DNA from: Dinochytrium kinnereticum
Lineage: Eukaryota > Chytridiomycota > Chytridiomycetes > Chytridiales > Chytridiaceae
DNA length: 37,985 bases
Assembly (NCBI GenBank): GCA_027604005.1
Contig: JADGJT010000226.1
Location: forward strand, 311 to 38,295
Direction of reading: 5' to 3'
Made by a program: the position numbers and the translations under genes. This document shows, one piece after another, positions 1 through 8,596 of the stretch. Under the pieces are notes generated by a model. The model saw only the letters and a list, made by a program, of their open reading frames with translations. It was not told where the DNA came from and did no database searches. Numbering within the stretch: the first letter of the stretch is position 1; each line of letters opens with the position of its first letter.

Positions 1-1006
1 GGGGAGGGGCGGGGAAGCGGGCTGGGGATTGAGTGAGGTTGATCTTTGCTTCTGCTTTCTATCTTTCTTTCTTTCTTTTTCTTTTTTTTTTTTTTTTTGT
101 CTACTTGGTGATGTTGCCAAACCTTTTTTTTTCTTCCGGGGGGTGGGCTACGGTTGAGATTCTTTCCCCTCTCCCCACCCCTCTCCACCACCACCACCAC
201 CCTTCAACATCCCCTTCCCCACCTTCTCCAACCCCCCCATTTTCCTATCCATCATTTTGATTTTTTTTTGTTGTTATTATTATTATTGTGCGGCATGCGC
301 GTTGTTCAGAAGAAAGAAAAAAAGTAAACCCCGTATTTATTTCAAACCCTTTGTTGGTGCGGTCGTTGTGGGTTCTCAGATAAAGACGATGGGCGTTCCG
401 ATCTGCTTTATACACTTTAGGTTGAGTGAGAGCCTTTTTGTTGGTGCTGTGTGCGCTGATATGCTCCGCGTAAGCGGGATGGTGGTTTTTTGGAGCGTGG
501 GGGTTGGATGTTTTCAAAGAGAGGGGGGGAAGGAGGGGTGATGTGTTTTTTGGTTTGATACGGATCCTTGAATTTATTTCCTTTTCATTTTCTCTTTAGA
601 TTATTGTTGTTTTCTTTTGGTGTTGTTGGGCCGTACATTTCGAATATATATATTTTTTTCGGTTGTTGTTGCTTTGGTCTTGACGGTTAGCAGGTCTGCG
701 GAAACAAACTGTCGATCAACTGCGCAACCCCACGAGTGGGGCCGTTGGTCGGAAGCTGTCATTTGGGTGGCTTGATCCTGTCATGAAATGGATATGCATG
801 ATTGGTATTGTTTGTTTGTTTTTCTTTTTTGACGTCGCTTTGATTTGCGTTGAAACAACACAGGACGAGGTTTGAAAGCAGACAGGAGAGATGAAGAAAT
901 GTGCTGTCACAACTCTGCACAGACGATAAGCTTAGATCAAGGGGAAGGATTATGGGACGGTTTCCTTTTTTTTTGAGAGATCATGAAGAAACCTTTACAC
1001 AATGGC
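1..1006. other. Low-complexity intergenic region with microsatellites
   Basis: No coding sequence is supported here. The stretch is strongly pyrimidine/purine biased. It holds a (TTTC)n run grading into poly-T near 60-100, a CAC/CCA triplet run near 185-200, an ATT/TTA triplet run near 268-290 and several further T- or A-rich tracts. The short open frames have the composition of these repeats and match no family I recognise. It lies downstream of the minus-strand gene ending at 1007, so part of it is probably that gene's 3'UTR and terminator. Confidence 0.6.
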
Positions 1007-2109
1007 TCAAAGTGATGATTGTACCGGCAATGACAATGACATGACAGCTCTACAGATGATATCAACAGCAGCAACCTGGTCATCCGCCGCCCCAAAGTTC
1101 CTCGCTCCTCTACATTACGAAACCCATCACTCAGTACGAGGTAACATCAATCATAAACAATCATCAAAAACCAAAGAGAGTAAAAAAAAAAAAACGGCAC
1201 CAAAACCCACCTTCGATGACTCTCCAACTGCCTCACGGTCTCACCACCCATAACCCCAATCGCGGCAATAAGGCAAAGCTCCGTCTCAACCGCACTCAAA
1301 AGACGCGTCTCAGAAACGTTGACACCATACTCTGTCATCACAAGTGACGGATACTCTGGGTGTATCCTTTGAAGAACCTGAAAGAGTCGATCCGAAACGT
1401 CTTTGTAGACGGTTTCAAAGAAATTCTTGCCTCGCGTTAGGTAGGTTTCCGGTGGGAGGGCGAAGCGACCTTTGATATCTTCGGGCGTCCATGTGGGAGG
1501 TGCGGTGGGGGGGTTTTCTGTGAGAGGGAGGGTGGGGTGGAGGGAGGAGATAGTGTTGTGGAGTGATGTGAGGGCATTGATTGTTCGAGGTGCGCCGGCG
1601 ACGGCTGTCACCTGTAAAGAGATTTCCGTGAGTTTTAAAAGGAACCAGTGAGCATATCTAAAGGATCTCAGTTGTTTTGGAGGTTCTGAGAGGCATGGAG
1701 TCCTGGAGACAAGGCCTTGGCCTTTGCCTTTGAACAACAAACCTTGAAGACAGCCTCTCGGACCCGCACGAATGCATGCGCGCATTTTTGTTCTTTTAAA
1801 GCGGGAGGACTGCTCGTTTCCTTCTCTTCCAGCCACTGGATGTAGCGCAAAGCCGTAGGGCCCACCAGCTCGCTTCTCGTGTTGGATGCCAAAGCAACGC
1901 ACTTTGGTGGCCGAGTTAGCTGGACAACAAACATTTGAATGAGGCCTGCTCACCACCAGCATGTACATCAGCTCTTCACCGAGCACCGCATTGGCGTCCT
2001 GGCATGATTTCAGCAGGGAAGTGATGAGGGCCGCTTGAGAGTCCATCCCCAATGTGTCAAGAAGAGGCGAGATTGTCTCTTTCTCCCTTTTCACTTGATC
2101 AAGATGCAT
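1007..2109 (-). CDS. Carboxymuconolactone decarboxylase / AhpD-like protein
   Basis: Four exons on the minus strand: about 2046(or 2109)-1954, 1919-1743, 1611-1211 and 1109-1007. They give 257 residues from the ATG at 2046, or 278 from the ATG at 2109. The C-terminal half reads like the fungal CMD-like family: a GKNFFETVY segment, then ETELCLIAAIGV, then SHRRGARNFGAADDQVAAVD. The last motif forms only when the 101-bp intron (1110-1210) is removed, which supports that splice. The second exon (LTRPPKCVALASNTR...) is in a different frame from the first and needs a very short intron (1920-1953, 34 bp). The AhpD CxxC redox motif is not seen, so enzymatic activity is open; relatives include uncharacterised or peroxisomal proteins. 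The gene is divergent from the PPR-like gene, and the upstream ATG overlaps that gene's start codon. Family assignment is good; exact start and substrate are unknown. Confidence 0.75.
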
Positions 2110-4179
2110 GCGCTTTCAAGGAGTCGAGGCTCGCTGGCCAGGCGATGCATCTGCTCAACCCCTGCCCTGTGGATGCCTCGCTTGAGAAAGGTTGATGGAG
2201 TGGAGCAGCGTGCTGAGCCTGAAGTTCCATCCAAGCCAGCGCCGAGATGGAGGGAAGACGGTGCTGGATCGTCTGGAAGGGCGAATAAAGGACAACAAGA
2301 CCTTTCATCTTCCCGAGGCGACGCTGTAAACGGCCGCGGAACCTACAGTAGACCCCAATTCCGTGAAGTTCGGGAGAATGGTCCCTCCTTTCAGCGGACG
2401 GGGAAACGCAGACCAAGGTCGGAAAGGGACGCACCACCAGAAGAAGTACCGGTCATTGATCAGATTGCGATTCAAGATCCGGATACATCAAGGTCTGGGT
2501 ACGGCTCTGACTCTCGCTACACTCCACGTCGTCGATTCAACCTGGCAAAGCTCAAGGTCTTGTCGGGTTGGGAGAAACTGGACGCTTTGAATCAATTCCT
2601 TTCATCCAACTACCTTGAAGAAGCCATCGTCACCTACCGTCTCATCCATCGAAACGGTCTCTTAGCGAGAGTGAAGTATCAGGATCACCATACCATGCTC
2701 AGGCTTCTCCTTTCGGACCCTGTGGAATGGAGGGATGATATCTTGTTGGTGTGGCGTCAAGGATTCCAGGAAGGACTCGCGGGTGTCGGGTTCGTACCTA
2801 CGTCAAACTCTTACGGCGCCATGGTGACTTGCGCGCTTCGATGGGGTGACAGACGATTTGGGGAAGAGCTGTTCACGGAGATGGTTAAACGAAAGGTTCC
2901 CTTCACGACACAGGCTTGCAACCATTTCTTAGAGCTATTCTCTTCAGATGTAGTGGTATTATCGAGGTTTGAATCGGCCAGCATCCTTCCTGGTGAGAAG
3001 AGCGCTTCGGATGAACAGAGTAGTGGCGAGGAGGCGAAGCGAGATAACTCTCCACTGCGGCCAAAGCCGACGCCACCATCCGCAAGGGATCTTCAAGTGG
3101 CCAATGAGCTCTGGCAAGCCTTGAAATTTGAGGGCGGGGAAAAATGCATCGCAGACCCCGGCGCAGGCGCCACGGGAGAAGCGCAGCAACCGCCGGTCAA
3201 GGAAAATCCTAATGAGATCAAGATAGTTCCAAACACCACCACCTTTACACGTGGAATGGAGCTGCACGGCAGACTTCGAGACGCCACAAGTGTGCGTGGG
3301 ATTCATCGTGCCTCTATCAGCATGCTGGCGATTCTGTTGGATCAGGAAAAGAGTTTGATGAGGAGAAGGGCTGCTCGGGCGGACCCACGTGGGCGCCTCC
3401 CGTCGAAGAACGAGGCTGGAAAGTCGCAGCCAGCGCTCTATGTAGAACTTTCACTGTGGAACGCCTGCATGGCTGCCTTGTCGGAGGCGTCTGATATCTC
3501 GTCGGCTTTCCTAGTGGCAAAGGGGACTGTTGAGGCCAACGGTGTGGTGGGGGGTAGCGATGCAAGGCTGTCTGGAAAAGAAGGAACGCGCTGGTTGAAC
3601 TTGCTGCTCAAGGTGACGATCCTGGCAAGCCAGTCGGAGGCAACGCTAGGCAGTGACTCGATCGGTGCAGTTAATCTTGCCGATTCGGCGTGGAAGGAAG
3701 CGTGGAAGAGACAGGTGGATGTCGATGTGGTATCGTACGGACGTATGATTGTCTTGCAGGGAGTTCGCGGTGACTTGACGCTAGCGGAGGAGTGGTATGA
3801 AAGGGCCAAGGACAGATTGGGATTGGAGGAAGGACATGGGAGTGGGAAGATCATGAAGCTCCGAACCTCGCTCTTGCAGGCATACTCTGAGTATACCCGA
3901 CGCCTCTCAGCGGCATCATCTGTTCAGCCACCAGGCACCGGTTCCAGTCAAGAACCTGCCCTGCAAAAGACTGGCGACCGCGAGAAGCTGGTTGAAGTTG
4001 GCCGCAAGGCGCGCGAGCTGATGGAGGCGATGACCTGGGAGGCCGACAGCGTTGGGAAGAGGCCTCTGAGGAGCAGCTACGTGTTTGCGATGGAGGCGTG
4101 CAGCTTTGCGGGTGACGAGGAGGCAGCGCGCGCCTTTGCCCTGCAGCTGCGTCGAGGGTCAGGCAGCAGCGCCAGATAG
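2104..4179 (+). CDS. PPR-like mitochondrial protein
   Basis: Single-exon gene of 691 residues from the ATG at 2104. An in-frame upstream ATG at 2035 would add 23 residues, but the start at 2104 gives a typical mitochondrial presequence: MHALSRSRGSLARRC is Arg/Ser/Ala-rich and free of acids for about 30 residues. Helical-repeat segments look like degenerate pentatricopeptide repeats: LEEAIVTYRLIHRNGLL near 170-190, SNSYGAMVTCALRWGD followed by AEELF-like spacing near 240-285, and VVSYGRMIVLQGVRGDLTL then AEEWYERAKDR near 540-570. The regions between are low-complexity and charged. By analogy with fungal PPR proteins it probably binds mitochondrial RNA and affects transcript stability or translation; this is inference from repeat pattern and presequence. 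Other helical-repeat RNA-binding proteins are possible. Confidence 0.7.
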   Translation: MHALSRSRGSLARRCICSTPALWMPRLRKVDGVEQRAEPEVPSKPAPRWREDGAGSSGRANKGQQDLSSSRGDAVNGRGTYSRPQFREVRENGPSFQRTGKRRPRSERDAPPEEVPVIDQIAIQDPDTSRSGYGSDSRYTPRRRFNLAKLKVLSGWEKLDALNQFLSSNYLEEAIVTYRLIHRNGLLARVKYQDHHTMLRLLLSDPVEWRDDILLVWRQGFQEGLAGVGFVPTSNSYGAMVTCALRWGDRRFGEELFTEMVKRKVPFTTQACNHFLELFSSDVVVLSRFESASILPGEKSASDEQSSGEEAKRDNSPLRPKPTPPSARDLQVANELWQALKFEGGEKCIADPGAGATGEAQQPPVKENPNEIKIVPNTTTFTRGMELHGRLRDATSVRGIHRASISMLAILLDQEKSLMRRRAARADPRGRLPSKNEAGKSQPALYVELSLWNACMAALSEASDISSAFLVAKGTVEANGVVGGSDARLSGKEGTRWLNLLLKVTILASQSEATLGSDSIGAVNLADSAWKEAWKRQVDVDVVSYGRMIVLQGVRGDLTLAEEWYERAKDRLGLEEGHGSGKIMKLRTSLLQAYSEYTRRLSAASSVQPPGTGSSQEPALQKTGDREKLVEVGRKARELMEAMTWEADSVGKRPLRSSYVFAMEACSFAGDEEAARAFALQLRRGSGSSAR

Positions 4180-4608
4180 AAATCAAAAACAAAAATTCAG
4201 AGAAAAAAATCTGTTCGTCGAAAAAACAAAAAAGACCAAAAAAAAAAACATCAAAGGGCAACCCCCCCCACCCACCCACCTCCTGCCCCCATCGCCACAT
4301 CGCCAAACGGCATCCCCGTCGACGCCTGGAACTTCTGCTGCATCGGCCCTCATCTCATACCTTCTCTTGCCTCTACGCCTACGCTGGAACCCGGCTTACG
4401 GTGTTTGTCTCGCTGGTGCGGTCGATACCCAGAAACGACAGAAACACTCCTGCAGCTAGAAAGGCAAACAAGAGACAACCTCCCCGCCCCCCGCTCTGAA
4501 GGCTCATTCAGTTCGGGAAAGCACACTATTCCACTCCTATCGCCTAGAGGCTTCATCAACATTTTCTCAACATTTCGGATTAGAGGGCTAGAGACCGGAC
4601 AGGAAAAA
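4180..4608 (+). promoter_or_regulatory. Leader/promoter region of the AT-hook gene
   Basis: This 429-bp gap follows the PPR-like gene stop and precedes the AT-hook ATG. It starts with A-rich tracts, passes through a C-rich CCCACC run near 4262-4280 and ends A-rich (AGGAAAAAATGG) at the start codon. No independent gene is supported. It probably holds the 3'UTR of the upstream gene and the promoter and 5'UTR of the next. No clear TATA box was seen. Confidence 0.5.
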
Positions 4609-5484
4609 ATGGACTTTGGTGAACTTGCAATACTCCAAGCGGATTCGTTGATGATGAACCCGCAAAACTCGGCACCTCTTCACCAACACCCCGCTCATCC
4701 GTCCGCAAACGGTAGCGAGTCATCAGAGCAGCCTGTCAAGAGAAAGCGCGGGCGACCGCCAAAGCCAAAGGGTAACGGGCAGGGCGTTCAGGTTTGTCTT
4801 ATTCTGCTTTGATGTTGTCGGACCCCCCTCCGTTACATGTTCATCCTGACGTTCCTCATGTGCGAATATCAATGGGTTTAACCATGTTTGTAGTTGCAGG
4901 CCCAAATGCAAACGCAAATGCAGTCTCAGGTCCAGACACACATACCCCATGCGGGTGCATTTGGAAATGTCATGTCTTTCCAACAGCAGCTGAGTGCGCC
5001 GCTCTCCCAGCTTCCCCTGGTCATGGAAGCACCAAAGAACGGTAACGAACCTCCCAAGAAGAGAGGAAGGGGCCGTCCCAGAAAAGAACGCACGCCAGCC
5101 GAAGAAGCCGCTTACGAAGCTATGCTTGCCGCCCGTGCCCAACGGAAACTGAACCCCCCACCGCCAGACGGCAAACGTGGACGAGGAAGACCAAAAAAGA
5201 TCAAGGACGACAATACCACTGCAAAGTCCGTTATGCCTTTGCAGCCAAACGGATCCCCGGGATCTTCCATGCCCCTTCCCCAATCCTATAATCCAACTCT
5301 CCCCGGCCTTCACTCTTTCACCGCACTTACATCGGCAAATCCACAGTTCTCAACCGACGGACAAGCAGATCTCTTTATGAACTTGACCCATGTTGATTCG
5401 CCGATGGCGCCTGTGAAAAGGGGGAGAGGAAGACCGCCGAAGGATAGATCTGCGCAGGCTATTAAAAATGTGGCCGCTGTTTGA
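4609..5484 (+). CDS. AT-hook DNA-binding protein with four hooks
   Basis: Two exons (4609-4791 and 4900-5484) give 255 residues. The 108-bp intron is in phase 0 (CAG|GTTTGT...TTGCAG|GCC). Four AT-hooks are visible: KRKRGRPPK near residue 45, KRGRGRPRK near 109, KRGRGRPKK near 152 and KRGRGRPPK near 236. The first follows an acidic N-terminus; the intron lies between hook 1 and a Gln-rich spacer (AQMQTQMQSQVQ). The rest is Pro/Ser/Asn-rich and probably disordered. AT-hooks bind the minor groove of AT-rich DNA, so a nuclear, HMGA-like architectural or regulatory role is likely. No other DNA-binding or catalytic domain is present. The gene converges with SPO11. Confidence 0.85.
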
Positions 5485-6147
5485 ATTTTGCTTGACGCTC
5501 TGTTTGTGTTTATTCGCGTCCCTTTCGTGCTCATTCCTTGAGCGCTGTTCCATCGCCTTTTTATCTCTAATTGTTTGCAGCTTGGTCACTTCGACTGGTT
5601 GGCTCTTTATGAAGCCCTCTGTTTGTTTTCAATACTTTGCCCGTGGCTTTTCTTGTAAAGTGAAATATTATCTGTTGTCGCCCTTTCATCTCTGAGTATC
5701 TGACCGTCAGTTTTTTAATATTATGGAACTGCTTCAGAGGCAGTTTGATTTCAACCTTTTCAATTCCGGGAGTCAATCTATAAGCTGCCCAAAACATAAT
5801 TGGCGATGAATAGTGTCTCCATCTTTACTATAGAATACCATTTAGATATTCAGATGGTGTATATCCTTTTTATTCTTAATGCACTCGGCAAAGTAATATT
5901 CTTTAACGATTACTGGCATCATTCCCCTTTGGCCCAATACCTCGTTCGGACCAGCCCTTATCGACTTCTCAGTGAGGTTATGCTCTTTTGAGCTCTGGAG
6001 TCCACTTTTCTACATTAGTTCCAACGATTCTGTTTTTAAAGTTTTGTTATCCGTCGTTTCTTTCTTATTTTAGGCGTATGTAAAAAAATCATTATTATTC
6101 ATTAACACACAAATATCACATTACGCAGGCATTACACGTTCTTCAAC
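5485..6147. other. Convergent intergenic region between AT-hook gene and SPO11
   Basis: A 663-bp AT-rich stretch between two convergent genes, expected to hold both 3'UTRs. Short open frames here (for example around 5800-5991) have no family resemblance and no splice context linking them to a gene. No RNA gene was recognised. Confidence 0.5.
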
Positions 6148-8497
6148 TCACAACCACTGATCGCGATTCTGTAATTTAAACGGAAGGTATCTCCCAGCAA
6201 GTGTCTTAACATCAATAGCCTGTATCTCGCGCTTATGATTCGCATGCATCAAGCGCCCAATCTCCCGTCTACACCCTTCAATCAATCCTCCACTTTTAAA
6301 TCAAGCCAAAAACTCACCTAACATGCTTCGAATTAATAATCTCAGGCCTTGACAGCAACCCTTTGGCGACACTCCAATCTCGTTTGGAGAAGAGAAAAGT
6401 CGTTTCGGTAGGCTCTGTTGGATCACTTGGGTGAAGTCCAATCCATTTTAGTTTCGGGCAGGATAAACTTGATTCGTCGAATGCCATTGCCTTTTTGTGT
6501 TTGAAAATAGGTAATTATCTCGGTTTCCCTTTTATGTATTGTGGGGTATTACCTTGGAACCAAATTTGTAGCAACTTAGAATACTTATACCGTGCGGATC
6601 ACAGTCCATTAGGGCCAGAACGGGGAACTCGAAGTCCTTTTTGATGCTTCCAGCGGCATGGCTTGCTAACGCATTCGTCGAAATGGACGCCGATTCAACT
6701 GGACCGATTGCTCTGGTATCCGCATCGCTGTCGCTGTCTGGCATATCTAGTATCTCATTATCTGTGTCGTGAGCAAGTTGCAAAAGGTCGTCATGGTCAC
6801 TCGTTAATCTGATTTTGCCTGACTTTCTGAGGCGTGAAATAGGACTCGTAGGAACTTGAGTTGTCTCCCTTTGCAATGGGCTCGGCGCGTTATCCTCGAA
6901 ATCAGAAAAATCTAGTATATCAGGCGGCCCTGCGGACTTCTTATCTATCCGTGTCCCGACGGAGCGAAATTCGAGACCATCTATAAAAATCTGATCTAAA
7001 CTGCTGGGTTCTTGGATACGGTGACTCTTCTGACATAACTCTTGAGTGCTTTCGATACTCTTTTGGGATAACGGTATCTTGTCATCGGTTTTGTATGCAG
7101 CTCTCCAAATATTTCTTGCTGATAATGTTAAGCATCTCAAGATAAAACATCTTACACCTTCTCCAGAATCATCTACAAAAGACTCCAGTTGAATTTCTGA
7201 TATGCGTCGAACAAATGCTCTAGTATTCACGTCCGGATAGCCTTTTCCCTGAAATGATTAAGAAGATGTGCACATTTTTGTATACATATACAGTTATGAG
7301 CACAACATCTCCATGAGGTGTCGACAGGAACCCAAAATCGATCAAGGCAAAAAATGTGGCTTCTTTTTCTATAACAAGTGAAAAGGAAGCTGTAGTTTCT
7401 ATTTTTAGGATAGTGTTAAGGATACTGGTAAAAGAGAAAAAGGATGCGTAGGCAAGAACAAATGAATGAAAGGATATTGGCTATGTCGTTTGGTGATGGA
7501 ATCAGAATTCCACGCTTTGAGGATTGGCAATCCAAATAGCTTCCATCTTTCAGGAATATTTTGAGTGGTCCAGACACAAGACCTTTTGCCGACGCAACCT
7601 GCACGATAAATAGGATTCAGGACTTGATATTTCGTGGCTCTCTAATGACGAACCACATTAAGTCCGTGACGAGGAACTTGGAATGAGCAAGCAAGATCTT
7701 CTACAGCCTTTCGTGTATTTAGTAGAGTTTGAAGAAGCTGCTTACCTCATCCACTGACTTTTGGGTGCTAAAGATACTGACGAATCGATAGAATATATCT
7801 CTTGCACTAAGGTCAGGTATCTTTCAATAGGATTGGCATACCGTTTGGTTGCGATTACATTGTCTTTGAGAAGATCATGAACTATTTCCAGAACCTTGAC
7901 CAAAACAGCTGAACGGGGAAGTAAATCAAAACGTTGCGAACTAGGGCCATACTATGTCTTTTTGTAGTATGCTTGATGAGGGAAAATCGCGAGCTTCGTT
8001 TCTTTTTCCGAGGCTGCCCGTCTTCATCTTCTATGTTAGCCTGTGACCTAAAGTTGTTGAATATAACAAAAACGTAGAACTCCAAACAGTGAAGGAACAA
8101 CCGAGTCTTCTTCATCATCGCACTGATTTCGTTTCCGTTTCAAAAGCCTCAGAACAGGTTGTATCCCCTCTTTCAGAGCTTGATCAATCTCACTCAAGAC
8201 TTCCGCAACCATTTCAACGACTTGCTTCGGCCCATTAGGCCCACCCGTTTCTCTGAACACCCCAACATCGACGAACCTCTTTGTAGCGATGGTTTGAGTC
8301 ACAGGATTGTCAAAGACCTCGGATTGAAGGTCGAGGGGGACTCCTCCAGTGTCGCGCATCATGGCGTGTCCTTCTTGAAAGTCGTCCTCCATATCGTCCC
8401 AATGCGATGCGTGGAATATGTCGTCGACAGAGGAGTGCGGCATCAGGCCGAGGTCTGCGTCGGGAGGGGATGAAAACTCCCGTGCGTCAAGGCTCAT
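6148..8497 (-). CDS. SPO11: Meiotic recombination protein SPO11 (Topo VI-A-like)
   Basis: Ten exons on the minus strand: 8497-8081, 8040-7953, 7908-7842, 7806-7746, 7707-7654, 7598-7478, 7398-7292, 7248-6553, 6490-6318, 6268-6148; phases sum to 634 residues. Spo11 makes the meiotic double-strand break through a tyrosyl-DNA link. Visible motifs: catalytic-Tyr motif RDIFY (Y197) in the 5Y-CAP/winged-helix region; AVEDLACSF; SAKGLVSG; Toprim glutamate in VIEKEATF (E280); GKGYPD; and Toprim DxD in LMDCDPHGISIL (D520, D522) followed by YKFGSK. The tail (LKWIGLHPSD, LSRPEI, YLPFKL) matches the family C-terminus. Between GKGYPD and DCDPHG lies an unusual insert of about 185 mostly polar, acidic residues; most relatives have only a few residues there. 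A 39-bp GTGTAAG...TATCAG segment inside it (about 7128-7166) is a possible stop-free intron, which would shorten the protein to 621. One intron has U12-type signals. The N-terminal exon is the least certain; all catalytic residues are present. Confidence 0.92.
7399..7477 (-). other. Candidate U12-type (minor spliceosome) intron in SPO11
   Basis: Reading the minus strand, exon 6 ends GACATAGCCA and the intron begins ATATCCTTTC, an exact match to the U12-type 5' splice site. Near its 3' end lies TATCCTTAAC, close to the U12 branch consensus TTCCTTAAC, about 16 nt before a terminal ATAG. Removing these 79 bp (AT-AG ends) restores the frame and joins PSPNDIA to KTTASFSLVIEK, the expected Spo11 Toprim strand. 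No ordinary GT-AG pair in this interval restores the frame without a stop. The only other frame-keeping choice is a weak GC-AG intron starting GCATCC. Confidence 0.75.
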
Positions 8498-8596
8498 ACA
8501 GGGCGAGACCGTGGGATTATATTTTTTTGTTTATTTTTGTGAGGTGGGAAAAGAGTGGTGAAAGCGATGAGAGCAGCAGGAAACAGAACAGAGAGC

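Noticed and set aside
1..300. Open frame with poly-Phe and poly-His/Pro
   Set aside because: It is a translation of microsatellite DNA (T-runs, CAC repeats) with no codon or family signal.
5800..5991. Small open frame between the AT-hook gene and SPO11, with ATATCCTTTTTATTCTTAAT that resembles U12 intron signals
   Set aside because: It lies in a convergent AT-rich 3' region with no flanking exons or family match; the U12-like string has no coding context.
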